64,000 bases of DNA from CF-162 sp963667205 (GCA_963667205.1 OY762959.1:1798001-1862000), one strand, 5' to 3'; positions 18,017-26,931 are shown, numbered from the stretch's first letter. Notes: generated by a model from the sequence alone, not told the origin. Program-made: numbers and translations.

Positions 18017-19150
18017 TCACTCTATCGTTACGCGCAGCACGCGCCCGTCGTGCGACCAGGTGCTCGCCTCACGCAAGCCGACTTCGTCCGGGAGGGCGAA
18101 CAGACGCCGGCGGCCGTTGAGGTGGATGATGATGCCGTCGTCCGCTTGCTCGAGCTTCAGCTCTTCGCGACTGGCGAACGGCACGACGACCTCCAGGACG
18201 AAGTTGCCGCCTACGCGCGAAAACTCGTGCGGCTCGCCGCCTGAGAGAAAGCCGGTCGGGTCCAGGTCGCCGTAGATCTCGTGGGCAAGATCAAGCAGCG
18301 CTGACTCGCCGTGCGGAGGCTCCGGCCGCAGCTCGCAGGTGAGGACGGGCGCGGCGGTGGACCCCCGAACGCCCTCCAGCAGCTCGGCCTCGCGTTCTCG
18401 CGACGCCGCGAAGAACTTGTCCGTGACCGCGTCCGGGAGCAGTCGCGTGACGGCGACGGCGTCCTTCAGATATCCGAAGAGGCTGAGCACACCCGAGGCC
18501 TCTTGCAGCGCCGCTGGCGCCCTGCCTTCGGGCGCAACGACCAGGCGGACGGACGTCGTCTCGTGGTCGATCATGAGGTTGCGCAGGCCGGCGAGGCGCG
18601 TCAGCAGCGCGCGTCCCGTCTCGAAGACGCCTTCGCCCGTGTTGGCGTAATCGGCGGCGAAGGCGCGCACGAGTGGCTCGAACACGCTCTGCTGGCGCTC
18701 GGAGAAGACGCGTGCCAGCCAGCGGGCGGCCGACTCAAGCGCCGCGGGCAGGTCGAGGAACATCTCCAGCGGCGCCGCGTCCAGCACGACCACTTCGTAG
18801 CGCTCTGAGGCGATCAGCGCCTCAAGCGCAAGTAGGCGGCCGATGTGGTTGACACCGGGAAGCGCGGCGAAGTCGTGAGCCAAGTCCGGTTCCATGCTCC
18901 TGAAGTCGAGAAGGTCGGCCAGCCACTCGCGGAACTCGTCCTCCTCGGCCGCGGTGCCCTCCACGACGTCCAGGTTGGCGCGCGCCTTCATGACCGTCGT
19001 GCCGACGTCGATGCCCAGCGCGTGCCCGAGCCCGGAGCCCAGGCTGAACGCTAGAGTCGGCTTGCTGGCGTCAGCGGAGGCGACAGCAGTCGCCGCCGAG
19101 AGGGTGCTGACGCCGCTGCCGCCGCGTCCGGAGTAGACAATGATACGCAT
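18017..19150 (-). CDS. ArsA-like P-loop protein with degenerate Walker A
   Basis: The 377-residue protein has the ArsA/GET3-like architecture. The N-terminal nucleotide-binding half contains a VVLDAAPLEMFLDLP segment; a C-terminal beta domain resembles the ArsA-HSP20-type extension (NFVLEVVVPFASREELKLEQ, IIIHLNGRRRLFALP). The N-terminal loop reads GRGGSGVST. The deviant Walker A of this family is KGGxGK, so both lysine positions are changed (R and V). ATPase activity is therefore doubtful. The start at ATG 19150 is placed where homologs begin. It is divergent from the Sec-peroxiredoxin gene. Confidence 0.82.
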   Translation of the reverse strand: MRIIVYSGRGGSGVSTLSAATAVASADASKPTLAFSLGSGLGHALGIDVGTTVMKARANLDVVEGTAAEEDEFREWLADLLDFRSMEPDLAHDFAALPGVNHIGRLLALEALIASERYEVVVLDAAPLEMFLDLPAALESAARWLARVFSERQQSVFEPLVRAFAADYANTGEGVFETGRALLTRLAGLRNLMIDHETTSVRLVVAPEGRAPAALQEASGVLSLFGYLKDAVAVTRLLPDAVTDKFFAASREREAELLEGVRGSTAAPVLTCELRPEPPHGESALLDLAHEIYGDLDPTGFLSGGEPHEFSRVGGNFVLEVVVPFASREELKLEQADDGIIIHLNGRRRLFALPDEVGLREASTWSHDGRVLRVTIE

Positions 19151-19224
19151 GATAGAAGCGGAAAGATGATAGCACGCCGGCTCCGTTCGACGGCCGTCCG
19201 GGGCGACGCTACGATGCGGACGCA

Positions 19225-19698
19225 ATGCCAGTAGACAGCGATACAGTGGCCGTTGGTTCGGAGGCGCCGGACTTCACGCTTGAGGCGATCGATGGCAGCC
19301 AGGTGGCGCTCTCCTCGTACCGGGGCAAGCCGGTCGTGCTCCTCTTCCTGCGGGGCTTCCACTGACCGTTCTGTCGCCGGCATCTCTCGCAGTTGCGGGA
19401 CAGGTACTCTGAGTTCACCGAGCGCGGTGTTGCTGTCGTCGCCATCGCTCCCGACACGCTAGACGCCGCGCGTACCTTCTTCGAGCGCGAGAGCTTGCGG
19501 TTCACGGCCCTGCCGGACCCGGAGCGCGAAGTCTACCGCATGTACGACGTGAAGAGCGCGATGATCTCCCTGGGCCAGCGCCCCGGCCTGTTCATCGTCG
19601 ATAAGGACGGGATCGTGCGCTACGCCCACCTGGGCTTCCAGCAGTGGGAGATCCCCTCCCTCGACGACACGCTGGCGGAGTTGGACGCTCTTCCGTAG
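19225..19698 (+). CDS. Peroxiredoxin-like protein with in-frame TGA (probable selenoprotein)
   Basis: The frame runs 157 codons from ATG 19225 with a single TGA at 19363-19365 (codon 47). The protein is a peroxiredoxin/AhpC-TSA-like thioredoxin fold: PDFTLEAIDGSQVALSSYRG, VVLLFLRGFH-U-PFCRRHL, VVAIAPDTLDAARTFF, then GLFIVDKDGIVRYAHLGF. The TGA sits where relatives have the peroxidatic cysteine of RGxWCPFC, giving a UxxC motif. A hairpin begins six bases after the TGA (19371-19403), in the position of a bacterial SECIS. Both flanks are well conserved in one frame, which argues against random decay. Selenium machinery is not visible in the window. A nonsense mutation is the alternative. Confidence 0.85.
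19371..19403 (+). promoter_or_regulatory. Candidate bacterial SECIS hairpin
   Basis: Directly after the in-frame TGA, CTGTC (19371-19375) pairs with GACAG (19399-19403). Inner CC/GG and GC/GC pairs (19377-19378 with 19397-19398, 19380-19381 with 19395-19396) leave a loop of about 13 bases. Bacterial SECIS elements sit just after the UGA within the coding sequence, which fits the position. The loop is larger than in E. coli examples. Confidence 0.5.
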
Positions 19699-19764
19699 CC
19701 ACCGCCTCAGCCCGCCCACGCGATATACTCACTTCTGCCCGCCACACGCCCTGAAGGAGTCGCT

Positions 19765-20571
19765 ATGACACAATCACGAGCGCTTGCCCTGCCCTGGACG
19801 GGGCCGCGCATTGCCGTACTCGAGATCGCCGGCGGGATCGGCCAGCAGGTGCGCGGCCTGGACATGGTGCGCACCATCCGGGGCCTATCGAATGATCCAC
19901 GCGTGAAGGCGGTAGTCGTCCAGATCGACTCGCCGGGCGGTTCGGCGCCTGTCTCTGACGCCATCTTCCGCCAGCTGAGGAAGCTCTCGAAGAAGAAGCC
20001 GACGGTCGCGTCGATCCTCGGTGCGGGCCTCTCTGGCGGCTACCTCATCGCCTGCGGCACGCGGCACGTGATGGCGATGCCCACTTCGCTCGTCGGCTCG
20101 ATCGGCGTGATCTTCGTGCGCCCCGTGGTCGAGGAGTTGCTGGCGAAGATCGGCGTCCGCGTCGAGATGACGCACGAAGGGAAGCTCAAGGGTATGTTCC
20201 AGCCGTGGCACGCGCCGACGCCGGAGGAACAGGCGAAGGTGAGAGAGCTGACGGAGGAGTACTACGGCTGGTTCGTGGACGCGGTTGCCGAAGCCCGCGG
20301 CATGGACGCGGACAAGGTACGTGAGTACGCCACGGGCGAGATGTTTACCGGCGCGAAGGCCAAGGAGATCGGCCTGATCGACGAGCTGGGCGACTTCGAC
20401 GCCGCCGTCAAGAAGGCGGGCGAGCTGGCCCAAGTGACCGAGAAGCCGCGGCTACAGTTCGTGCGACCGAGGCGCCCGCTGCTGGAGCGCCTGATGTCGC
20501 GTGGCGTCTCGGCCCGCTCCATCGCCGCCGAGATCGAGGAGCGCATCCTGCCGCGGATCGAGTTCCGCTAG
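19765..20571 (+). CDS. sppA: S49-family signal peptide peptidase-like protease
   Basis: This S49 serine protease resembles SppA (268 residues). It has the substrate-binding strand VVVQIDSPGGS, the catalytic serine in GAGLSGGYLIACGTRHVMA, then VGSIGVIF and a downstream lysine (HEGKLKGMFQ) that fits the Ser/Lys dyad. The C-terminal half has EEYYGWFVDAVAEARG and TGAKAKEIGLIDELG. No N-terminal membrane anchor is visible, so a cytoplasmic SppA-like form is suggested. A GAAGGAG site precedes the ATG. Confidence 0.88.
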   Translation: MTQSRALALPWTGPRIAVLEIAGGIGQQVRGLDMVRTIRGLSNDPRVKAVVVQIDSPGGSAPVSDAIFRQLRKLSKKKPTVASILGAGLSGGYLIACGTRHVMAMPTSLVGSIGVIFVRPVVEELLAKIGVRVEMTHEGKLKGMFQPWHAPTPEEQAKVRELTEEYYGWFVDAVAEARGMDADKVREYATGEMFTGAKAKEIGLIDELGDFDAAVKKAGELAQVTEKPRLQFVRPRRPLLERLMSRGVSARSIAAEIEERILPRIEFR

Positions 20572-20608
20572 CGCAGAGTCCGCTCCTGAGGGTCAGGCGA
20601 GTCGCGAA

Positions 20609-21058
20609 CTAGGCGAACTTCGTGTCGATCTGGGCGGTAGCGTCGAAGAAGTGCTGGAACGACTGGTTGAAGCGGTAGAAGAGGTCGCGCCGGTAGCCGT
20701 CGTTTGAGCGGGCTAGGCCGTCCGGTTCTTCGATGTCCAGCGTGTTGAGCGTGTGCCTGAGATCCGCCTGCCCGTTGTCGGCGATGTTCTTGATCATTTC
20801 CTGCCACTTGTCGTAGGACTGCTCGATCCAGAAATCCGTGTTCTCGGCCGCGCTCTCGTCGGTTTCCTTGACGCCCTCAATCTCGAACGCCTCGAACGTG
20901 AGCACGAAGTACTTGCCGGCTTCCGGCACCTTGATCCCGACGCTGGCGTCGCAGGTGCCGTGGCGGCGGTAGGCCTCGTCGTCGTTGATGATCTCCTTGA
21001 GGGTGTTGAACCATTCGACGGAGGGGAAAGTGGCCTTGCTCTTAACTTCCTGTGCCAT
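20609..21058 (-). CDS. SCP2-like small protein
   Basis: This 149-residue protein starts at ATG 21058. The composition and strand-helix pattern (TFPSVEWFNTLKEIIN, CDASVGIKV, YFVLTFEAFEIEGV, WQEMIKNIADN, HTLNTLDIEEPDG) are compatible with a sterol-carrier-protein-2-like fold, but that is an inference. It has no signal sequence. It follows the ferritin-like gene by 29 bases on the same strand. The two probably act together, with a possible lipid-binding role here. Confidence 0.55.
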   Translation of the reverse strand: MAQEVKSKATFPSVEWFNTLKEIINDDEAYRRHGTCDASVGIKVPEAGKYFVLTFEAFEIEGVKETDESAAENTDFWIEQSYDKWQEMIKNIADNGQADLRHTLNTLDIEEPDGLARSNDGYRRDLFYRFNQSFQHFFDATAQIDTKFA

Positions 21059-21087
21059 GGGGCGACTCCTTGTTCTAGTCCCGGCGG

Positions 21088-22530
21088 TCAGGCCGCGGCT
21101 GCGGCCGCCTCTTCCGGCTCGGTGAGGTACTGCTTGATGCTGCGGTGCACCTGGTCGCGGCGTTCGATCAGGCCGCCCGCTGCGAGCTGGTCCACGTAGT
21201 CGTTGGCCCAGCGCTTGCGGAAGTAGGCCAGCTTGCTTGCGCCGTCGGCGATCTGCTCCGCTGAGGCGCCGCCACCGAGGAGGATCATGAGCGCCTCGCG
21301 CAGTGGCGTATCGGCGTCCCACTCGTACTCCAGCATCACCTCGTACTTGTTGAGGACGTGGCTGATCTCCTGGCGGCGTTCGGTGTGCCGGCTCAGGAAG
21401 TACTTGAGGTGCCCCGCCCCGTACGCCCGCTGGCGGGCGACGTCCTGGATGCAGTAACCGAAGATCGTGCGCTCAGCGTCGTTGTGCGCCGTGTAGTAGC
21501 CGATCTGGAAGAGCATCATCAGCTGGCTGGAGGCCAGGATGTGCAGCGCCGCGGAGGTCTCCGTCCAGGCGCGCCCGTCGATCATCGTGCGGTGGAAGTA
21601 TCCGGGCGACTGGACGCCGATGCCGCCGCCGTTCGAGAGCGCGCGCTTGCGGAAGACTTCGAACCAGCGCGCCACGTCGAACTCCGCGGCTGACAGGTAG
21701 AGCTTGACCTCGTGGTAGCCGTAGGACATCTCTGGCAGCCACTTGCCGACGATGTCGCCGGCGACGAGCGCCCGCTCGCTGATGTGGGTGCAGAGCTGGC
21801 AGACCGCCTTCTCAACCGCGTCCGGCAGATCCTCCATCGACTCCCACGGAATGTCGGAGGAGGGACGCCAGCGGCGCTGGATCGCCTCTTCGTACAGGTC
21901 GGCGGCGTTTTCGGACCAGAGCTCCGCCTTCTCGTAGATCGAGTAACCCATCGTGGGCACACCAGGGATCGGGTACGCCCCGCGGGGCATCTCCGTGTGG
22001 TAGGGCCAGTAGTCAGGGATGTCGCCGTACGTGCCGACGTTGATCATGCCGGCCGTAAGCCCCTTCTTGCCGGGGGAAACGCGGATGCCCCACTCCGTCG
22101 GCACCTTCATCCAGGAGAGGTCCAGCTGAGGCGCTCCACCCTCGCCGCCGCGCAGTGCTTCTTGCTGGGCGATGAAGCTCGCGGCCTGCTCCCCAGTGAT
22201 GCCGGCGTTCATCTGCTGGATGAGCATCGCCGCCGGTGCGCCGAGAGTCAGCGCGCGCTTGATCAGGTCGTCTGGCCAGTCCTTCTCGCGCGAGACGGCG
22301 AGGACTTCTTCCGGGATCGTGATCTCGCCGCCGCTGCGGATTCTCTCTTGCTCTGAGATGAGCGCTTCGGCGGCCTCTGCGGTGACACCCGGCATGCTCA
22401 TCTGCTGGCGGATGCCGTCTGGCGGAAAGCCGAGGGCGAGGGCCCGTCGGATCAGGGCTAGCGGGATGTTCTTCTCTTCTGCGACCGCTACTAGATCGGC
22501 CGGAATGTCGGTGGTTGAAGCGTCTGACAT
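21088..22530 (-). CDS. Ferritin-like protein with N-terminal tandem repeats
   Basis: This 480-residue protein has two tandem modules of about 54 residues at the N-terminus: LVAVAEEKNIPLALIRRALA and VLAVSREKDWPDDLIKRALT, each followed by a QQM segment and an Ala/Glu-rich helix. The remainder resembles a ferritin-like (diiron oxygenase-type) helical fold (LYEEAIQRRWRPSSDIPW). The two sites where a D-E-A-R-H pattern would be expected read DVARW and DVARQ, so the usual metal ligands look lost. Start ATG 22530 follows a GAAGGAG site. It is followed by the SCP2-like gene. Function unknown. Confidence 0.6.
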   Translation of the reverse strand: MSDASTTDIPADLVAVAEEKNIPLALIRRALALGFPPDGIRQQMSMPGVTAEAAEALISEQERIRSGGEITIPEEVLAVSREKDWPDDLIKRALTLGAPAAMLIQQMNAGITGEQAASFIAQQEALRGGEGGAPQLDLSWMKVPTEWGIRVSPGKKGLTAGMINVGTYGDIPDYWPYHTEMPRGAYPIPGVPTMGYSIYEKAELWSENAADLYEEAIQRRWRPSSDIPWESMEDLPDAVEKAVCQLCTHISERALVAGDIVGKWLPEMSYGYHEVKLYLSAAEFDVARWFEVFRKRALSNGGGIGVQSPGYFHRTMIDGRAWTETSAALHILASSQLMMLFQIGYYTAHNDAERTIFGYCIQDVARQRAYGAGHLKYFLSRHTERRQEISHVLNKYEVMLEYEWDADTPLREALMILLGGGASAEQIADGASKLAYFRKRWANDYVDQLAAGGLIERRDQVHRSIKQYLTEPEEAAAAAA

Positions 22531-22647
22531 GGGCTGCTCCTTCTGGGTTTGCGGCGCTCCGACCGTGGCCGGAGCACTGCCATTTAGCCATATCGCCCGT
22601 ACGCCGTCAAACGAATTCTAGTGCGCGCTAAGGAAACCTCTGAGCGC

Positions 22648-23358
22648 TCAGTACAGCTCGCTGCGCCGGCGCGATCGCCGGTAAGGCCGCGTCCGTATAA
22701 AGGGACGCAGCAGCAGGATCAGGACGAGGCCGGTCGCAAAGCCGCCGACGTGCGCCCAGACGGCGACGCCCTCGGACACCTCCGACATTCCGATGCTGGC
22801 GATGCCTGTGAAGAGCTGCAGCGCGAACCAGAAGATGAGCAGCACGAACGCCGGCACCGGCAACGGGATGAAGAAGAAGAACGGCAAGATCACGGCAACC
22901 GTCGCCCGCGGGTAGAGCACGAGATAAGCCCCCAGCACGCCGGCGATGGCACCACTGGCGCCGATCATCGGGATCACAGAGCCCGTGTCGGTCGCCACCT
23001 GGAGGGCGGCGGCGCCGGCGGCGGATAGCAGGTAGAAGGCGAGGTACGGCAGATGGCCCAGCGCATCTTCGATGTTGTCGCCGAAGACCCAGAGGAAGAG
23101 CATGTTGAAGCCCAGGTGCAGCCAGCCGCCGTGAATGAACGCAGCCGAGGCGATCGTCAGCGGCTCTTCGATGCCCGAGCGGTCGCTCAGCCAGGCGTCT
23201 ATGTCGGCCGGAACGACGCCGTAGTCGAAGAAGAAGCGGTTGAGGTCGGCCGTCGACAGCGTCAGCTCGTAGACGAAGACGGCGACGCTGATCAGGATCA
23301 GGGAGACGTTGACGTAGGGGGTACGCTGCGTCCGGACAGAATCGGCGAAGGGGATCAT
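22648..23358 (-). CDS. Rhomboid-family intramembrane serine protease
   Basis: This six-segment membrane protease (236 residues) has HGGWLHLGFNMLFLWVFG in helix 2, the catalytic serine in IGASGAIAGVLGAY and the catalytic histidine in VWAHVGGFATGL. An arginine-rich C-terminus follows the last helix. It cleaves membrane-embedded substrates, which cannot be predicted here. It lies 48 bases after the adenosyltransferase gene on the same strand and may be read through from the cobalamin operon. Confidence 0.93.
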   Translation of the reverse strand: MIPFADSVRTQRTPYVNVSLILISVAVFVYELTLSTADLNRFFFDYGVVPADIDAWLSDRSGIEEPLTIASAAFIHGGWLHLGFNMLFLWVFGDNIEDALGHLPYLAFYLLSAAGAAALQVATDTGSVIPMIGASGAIAGVLGAYLVLYPRATVAVILPFFFFIPLPVPAFVLLIFWFALQLFTGIASIGMSEVSEGVAVWAHVGGFATGLVLILLLRPFIRTRPYRRSRRRSELY

Positions 23359-23406
23359 GCGCCGGCGGTGCCTGGTGCCGGGTTTAGCGCCACGGCTCCG
23401 TCCCCT

Positions 23407-23982
23407 CTACGCCTTGCGCCACGCTATCTCGGGCTTCTTCGCGGCGCGGTTCTCGTAGCGCGCGAGGACGAAGAGCAGGTCCGACAGCCGGTTGAGGTAG
23501 GCGCCGATCTCCGGGCTGACCTTCTCCTTGCGCTGCAGCGTCACGAGCGCGCGCTCGGCACGGCGGCAGACCGTGCGGCAGAGGTGTAGCAGCGCCCCCG
23601 TCTGCGAACCGCCCGGCAGGATGAACGTGCGCAGCGCGGGGACCTTGCCGTCGTACTCGTCTGTCAGCGCCTCGAGCGCGGCGAGTTTCTGCTCGGCGTC
23701 TGTGAAGAGCGCGGCCAGCTTCGCCCGCTTGGCGCCGGCGCTGGCCAGCTCCGAGCCGATGTTGAACAGCTCGTTCTGAATCTCCTGAAGCGAAACGATG
23801 AGCCTGCGACGCCGCATCACCGAGACCGCGACACCGATCGCCGAGTTCAGCTCGTCCACCGCGCCGTAGGCTTCGACGCGCGGATCGTCTTTGGCCACGC
23901 GCTTGCCGCCGAACAGCGCCGTCGTCCCCGCGTCGCCGGTGCGGGTGTAGAGCATGCTCTTGCGCGGCTTCCTCGTGGGCAT
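23407..23982 (-). CDS. Cob(I)alamin adenosyltransferase (PduO-type)
   Basis: The enzyme attaches the adenosyl group to cobalamin to form the B12 coenzyme. The 191-residue protein has the N-terminal MLYTRTGDAGTTALFGG signature of PduO-type enzymes, the VEAYGAVDELNS segment, FILPGGSQTGALLHLCR and the C-terminal NRLSDLLFVLARY. The family usually has about 190 residues. The start could also be the internal ATG at 23955. It is the last gene of the cobalamin-riboswitch operon (btuF-btuC-btuD). Confidence 0.93.
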   Translation of the reverse strand: MPTRKPRKSMLYTRTGDAGTTALFGGKRVAKDDPRVEAYGAVDELNSAIGVAVSVMRRRRLIVSLQEIQNELFNIGSELASAGAKRAKLAALFTDAEQKLAALEALTDEYDGKVPALRTFILPGGSQTGALLHLCRTVCRRAERALVTLQRKEKVSPEIGAYLNRLSDLLFVLARYENRAAKKPEIAWRKA

Positions 23983-23997
23983 CGTCTTGCCCAGAGT

Positions 23998-24816
23998 CTA
24001 GCCGCCGTCGGAAGGGGCCACAACCGGCCGCCCCGTCTCCGGGTGGGGGACGACCGCGACTGGCACGCCGTAGACGTCACGCAGGAGCTCCGGCCGCAGC
24101 ACGTCTGCCGGCGTGCCTTCGGCGCAGACGCGGCCCGCACTGAGCACGATCAGGCGGTCGCAGTAGTGCGCGGCCAGCGTCAGGTCGTGCACGACGGCGA
24201 GCACCGCCTTACCGTCCCGCCGCGCGAAGCCCCGCATCAGGTCCAGCACCGACCCCTGGTGGCCGATGTCCAGGTGCGCGGTCGGTTCATCGAGGAGCAG
24301 GACGGGCGTCTCCTGCGCCAGCGCCCGCGCCACGATGACCCGCTGGCGTTCGCCGCCGGAAAGCTCGCCGACGGGCCGGTCCGCGAAGGCCCAGGTCTCT
24401 GTCGCCAGCATCGCCCGGCGCGCGATCTCCAGGTCGTGCGAGCTCTCCTGCTGGAGCAGGCTCAGGTGCGGCGTCCGTCCCATCAGCACGCAGTCGAGGC
24501 TCTCGAACGTCGGTGGCAGCAGCGGGTCTTGAGGAACGACCGCTGCCAGGCGCGCGATCTCCGCCTGCCCGATCCCCGAGACGTCGCGGCCGGACAGGCG
24601 GACATAACCCGCGGACGGTTGGATGACCCCGGTGAGGGCGCGGATGATGGTCGTCTTGCCGGAGCCGTTGGGTCCGACGAGCCCCAGGAGCTCGCCGCGG
24701 CGCAACTCCAGGTCCAGCGCGCCCAGGGCGACGATCTCGTGGCCGCCGGAGTTGTACGCCATCGTGACGCCCGCGGCCTCCGCGGCGAGTTCGCTCCGCG
24801 CGGGTGCGCTGGCCAC
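23998..24816 (-). CDS. btuD: Cobalamin ABC transporter ATP-binding protein (BtuD-like)
   Basis: This is an ATPase of the FecCD/BtuCD type (272 residues). It has Walker A GPNGSGKTT, a Q-loop in VPQDPLLPP, the signature LSGGERQRV, Walker B VLLLDEPTAHLD and the H-loop in VVHDLTLAA. It starts with GTG, overlapping the end of the permease gene. The cobalamin riboswitch upstream of the operon supports B12 rather than siderophore as cargo. Confidence 0.9.
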   Translation of the reverse strand: MASAPARSELAAEAAGVTMAYNSGGHEIVALGALDLELRRGELLGLVGPNGSGKTTIIRALTGVIQPSAGYVRLSGRDVSGIGQAEIARLAAVVPQDPLLPPTFESLDCVLMGRTPHLSLLQQESSHDLEIARRAMLATETWAFADRPVGELSGGERQRVIVARALAQETPVLLLDEPTAHLDIGHQGSVLDLMRGFARRDGKAVLAVVHDLTLAAHYCDRLIVLSAGRVCAEGTPADVLRPELLRDVYGVPVAVVPHPETGRPVVAPSDGG

Positions 24817-25916
24817 TAGACGTACGCTCCCAGCCGCGCTCGCCTCAGCAGGTAGAGGAAGAACGGAACGCCGAAGAGCGCCGTGATGATCCCAACCGGG
24901 ATCTCGGACGGGCTCTCGGCGGTGCGGGCGATGAGGTCGGCGCCGATGAGGAAGGCCGCGCCGAGGACGGTGCAGAGCGGCAGCAGGTAGCGGTTGTCCG
25001 GACCCCAGACGAGCCGGATCGCGTGCGGCACGATGAGCCCGACGAAGCCGATCGTGCCGCCCACGGAGACCGCCGCGGCGGCGGCCAGCGACGCCACAGC
25101 CAGGAGCAGCAGCTTCGTGCGCTCGACGTCGACGCCGAGGAAGCGCGCCTGCTCCTCATCGAGCGAGAGGACGTTGAGGATGCGGCCGTGAGCGAGGATG
25201 ACGGCGGCCGCCGGCACCGCGTAAGGCAGCACCCAGAGGACCTTCGTCCAAGAAGCGGTGTTGAAGCCGCCGAGGACGATGGAGAGGATCGCCGTCGCGT
25301 TCGTCGTGTCGCGCAGCATCAGGTACGACGTGATCGCCGTCGAGAGCGAGGCGATCGCGACTCCGGCCAGGATCAGCGTTGTCGTCGGCGCTGTGTTGCC
25401 GACGCGCGCCACACCGTAAACGACAACCACCGACGTCATCGCCCCGGCGAAGGCGGCGAGCGGCAGCAGGCTGAGCCCACCCCAGGCGTACGAAACGTCC
25501 GAGACGACGACGATCGTCGCGCCCAGAGCGGCACCCGTCGCGACGCCGATAAGGTAGGGGTCGGCAAGCGGGTTGCGGAAGACTCCCTGGTAGGCCGCGC
25601 CGGTGAGCGCCAGCGTCGCGCCCACCGTGCCGGCGAGGATGACGCGCGGCAGCCGCACCTCCCAGACGATGTTCCGCGTCGCCAGCGAAACGTCCTCGGA
25701 GATGCCGACGCCCGGAAGGTGCGAGAGCAGCACGCGGACCGTATCCTCCGGCGCGATCGTCGTCGGGCCGAGCGCGAGTCCCGCCACAAACGCCACGGCC
25801 AGCGCCAGGCAGGACAACAGCAAACGCGGCCAGAGCGCCGAGCGTAACCCGGCAAGGAGCGCCTCCGGTGTGGCCGCCGTCAGCTCCAGTGGGTCGCGGC
25901 GGCGAGTCAGTCTCAC
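24816..25916 (-). CDS. btuC: Cobalamin ABC transporter permease (BtuC/FecCD family)
   Basis: This membrane permease has 366 residues with about ten hydrophobic segments. FecCD features visible are LPRVILAGTVGATLALTGAA, NPLADPYLIGVATGAALGA, LILAGVAIASLSTAI and the C-terminal GLIVPHAIRLVWG with a DLIARTAESPSEIPVGIITA motif. It starts with GTG, overlapping the btuF stop by four bases (GTGA). Confidence 0.92.
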   Translation of the reverse strand: MRLTRRRDPLELTAATPEALLAGLRSALWPRLLLSCLALAVAFVAGLALGPTTIAPEDTVRVLLSHLPGVGISEDVSLATRNIVWEVRLPRVILAGTVGATLALTGAAYQGVFRNPLADPYLIGVATGAALGATIVVVSDVSYAWGGLSLLPLAAFAGAMTSVVVVYGVARVGNTAPTTTLILAGVAIASLSTAITSYLMLRDTTNATAILSIVLGGFNTASWTKVLWVLPYAVPAAAVILAHGRILNVLSLDEEQARFLGVDVERTKLLLLAVASLAAAAAVSVGGTIGFVGLIVPHAIRLVWGPDNRYLLPLCTVLGAAFLIGADLIARTAESPSEIPVGIITALFGVPFFLYLLRRARLGAYV

Positions 25917-26884
25917 TCAAGTGCCTCCGGGTAGAGGAAGGCGGCGAGCGTCTGGAGCGCCTCGACGAGCCGCGGTCCCGGTCGGCTGACGATATCGGGG
26001 CTCACGACGTGTACGCGATCGTCCTGCACGGCGGCGATCGCGTCCCAGCCGGGCCTCCCCGCGACCGTATCGGCCGACTCGCCGGCGCTCTCGTCGGCGA
26101 GGACGATAACTTGCGGATCGGCGGCGATGATCGCCTCGGCGCTCAACTGTGGGAACGCCTGCCCGGTGGACGCGGCGATGTTCTCCGCGCCGAGCTGGTC
26201 GTAGAGGTCGGCGATGAAGCTGCCGGGCCCGGCCGTGTAGTAAGTGTTGTCGACCTCGTGGAAGAACGTCGGACCCGGCTCGCCCGCGACGACGGCCGTG
26301 ATCTCGGCTACGGCGCTGGTCATCGAGGCGACCAGCGCATCGGCCGCGGTCGCGTGTCCGGTGGCGTCGCCGAGGATTTCGATCTGCTCGTAGACGCCGG
26401 TGACCGTGGACGGCGAAGGCATCATCAGGACCTGGACGCCCAGGTCTTCGAGGCTCTGCACGAGGTCGCCGGGATCGAAGAAGAGGACGACCAGGTCCGC
26501 TTCCAGCGCCACGATCGCCTCGACGCTGGGGCTGAAGGCGTCGACCTGCTCCAGCGCCGTTGCGGCGGCGGGGCAGTCCGACGTGTTGTCCACGGCCGCC
26601 ATCTCGTCGGCGGCGCCGATGGCGTAGAGGATCTCGGTGTGGCCGGCAGAGAGCGAGGCGATCGCCCCCGGCGCGGCTGCGATCGTCAGCGTGCGGTCGC
26701 TGCCGTCGGTGACCTCCGCTGGGAACGCGGAGGCATCGGGCGCCGAGCCGGGGAACGTCGCGGCGCAATCGAAGAACAGCTGGGATGCGGTCGGCGTGGC
26801 GCCGCCACCGGCGTCGTCATCGCCGCAGGCGGCGGCGAATACGAGCACGGCGACGAGGCCGGCGAGAACGAAGACTATACGCAT
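25913..26884 (-). CDS. btuF: Cobalamin-binding lipoprotein (BtuF-like)
   Basis: This is a periplasmic-type cluster A substrate-binding protein (323 residues). The N-terminal signal MRIVFVLAGLVAVLVFAAAC ends in a lipobox cysteine followed by GDDDAGGG, so it is probably a lipoprotein. The two-lobed fold is seen in ASLSAGHTEILYAIG, VVLFFDPGDLVQ and VIVLADES. It is the first gene after the cobalamin riboswitch and its terminator. Confidence 0.88.
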   Translation of the reverse strand: MRIVFVLAGLVAVLVFAAACGDDDAGGGATPTASQLFFDCAATFPGSAPDASAFPAEVTDGSDRTLTIAAAPGAIASLSAGHTEILYAIGAADEMAAVDNTSDCPAAATALEQVDAFSPSVEAIVALEADLVVLFFDPGDLVQSLEDLGVQVLMMPSPSTVTGVYEQIEILGDATGHATAADALVASMTSAVAEITAVVAGEPGPTFFHEVDNTYYTAGPGSFIADLYDQLGAENIAASTGQAFPQLSAEAIIAADPQVIVLADESAGESADTVAGRPGWDAIAAVQDDRVHVVSPDIVSRPGPRLVEALQTLAAFLYPEALE

Positions 26885-26931
26885 GGCGTGGTTTCTCCCG
26901 TCAATTGGCGGAAGGCAAGGCTGCGGTCAAG

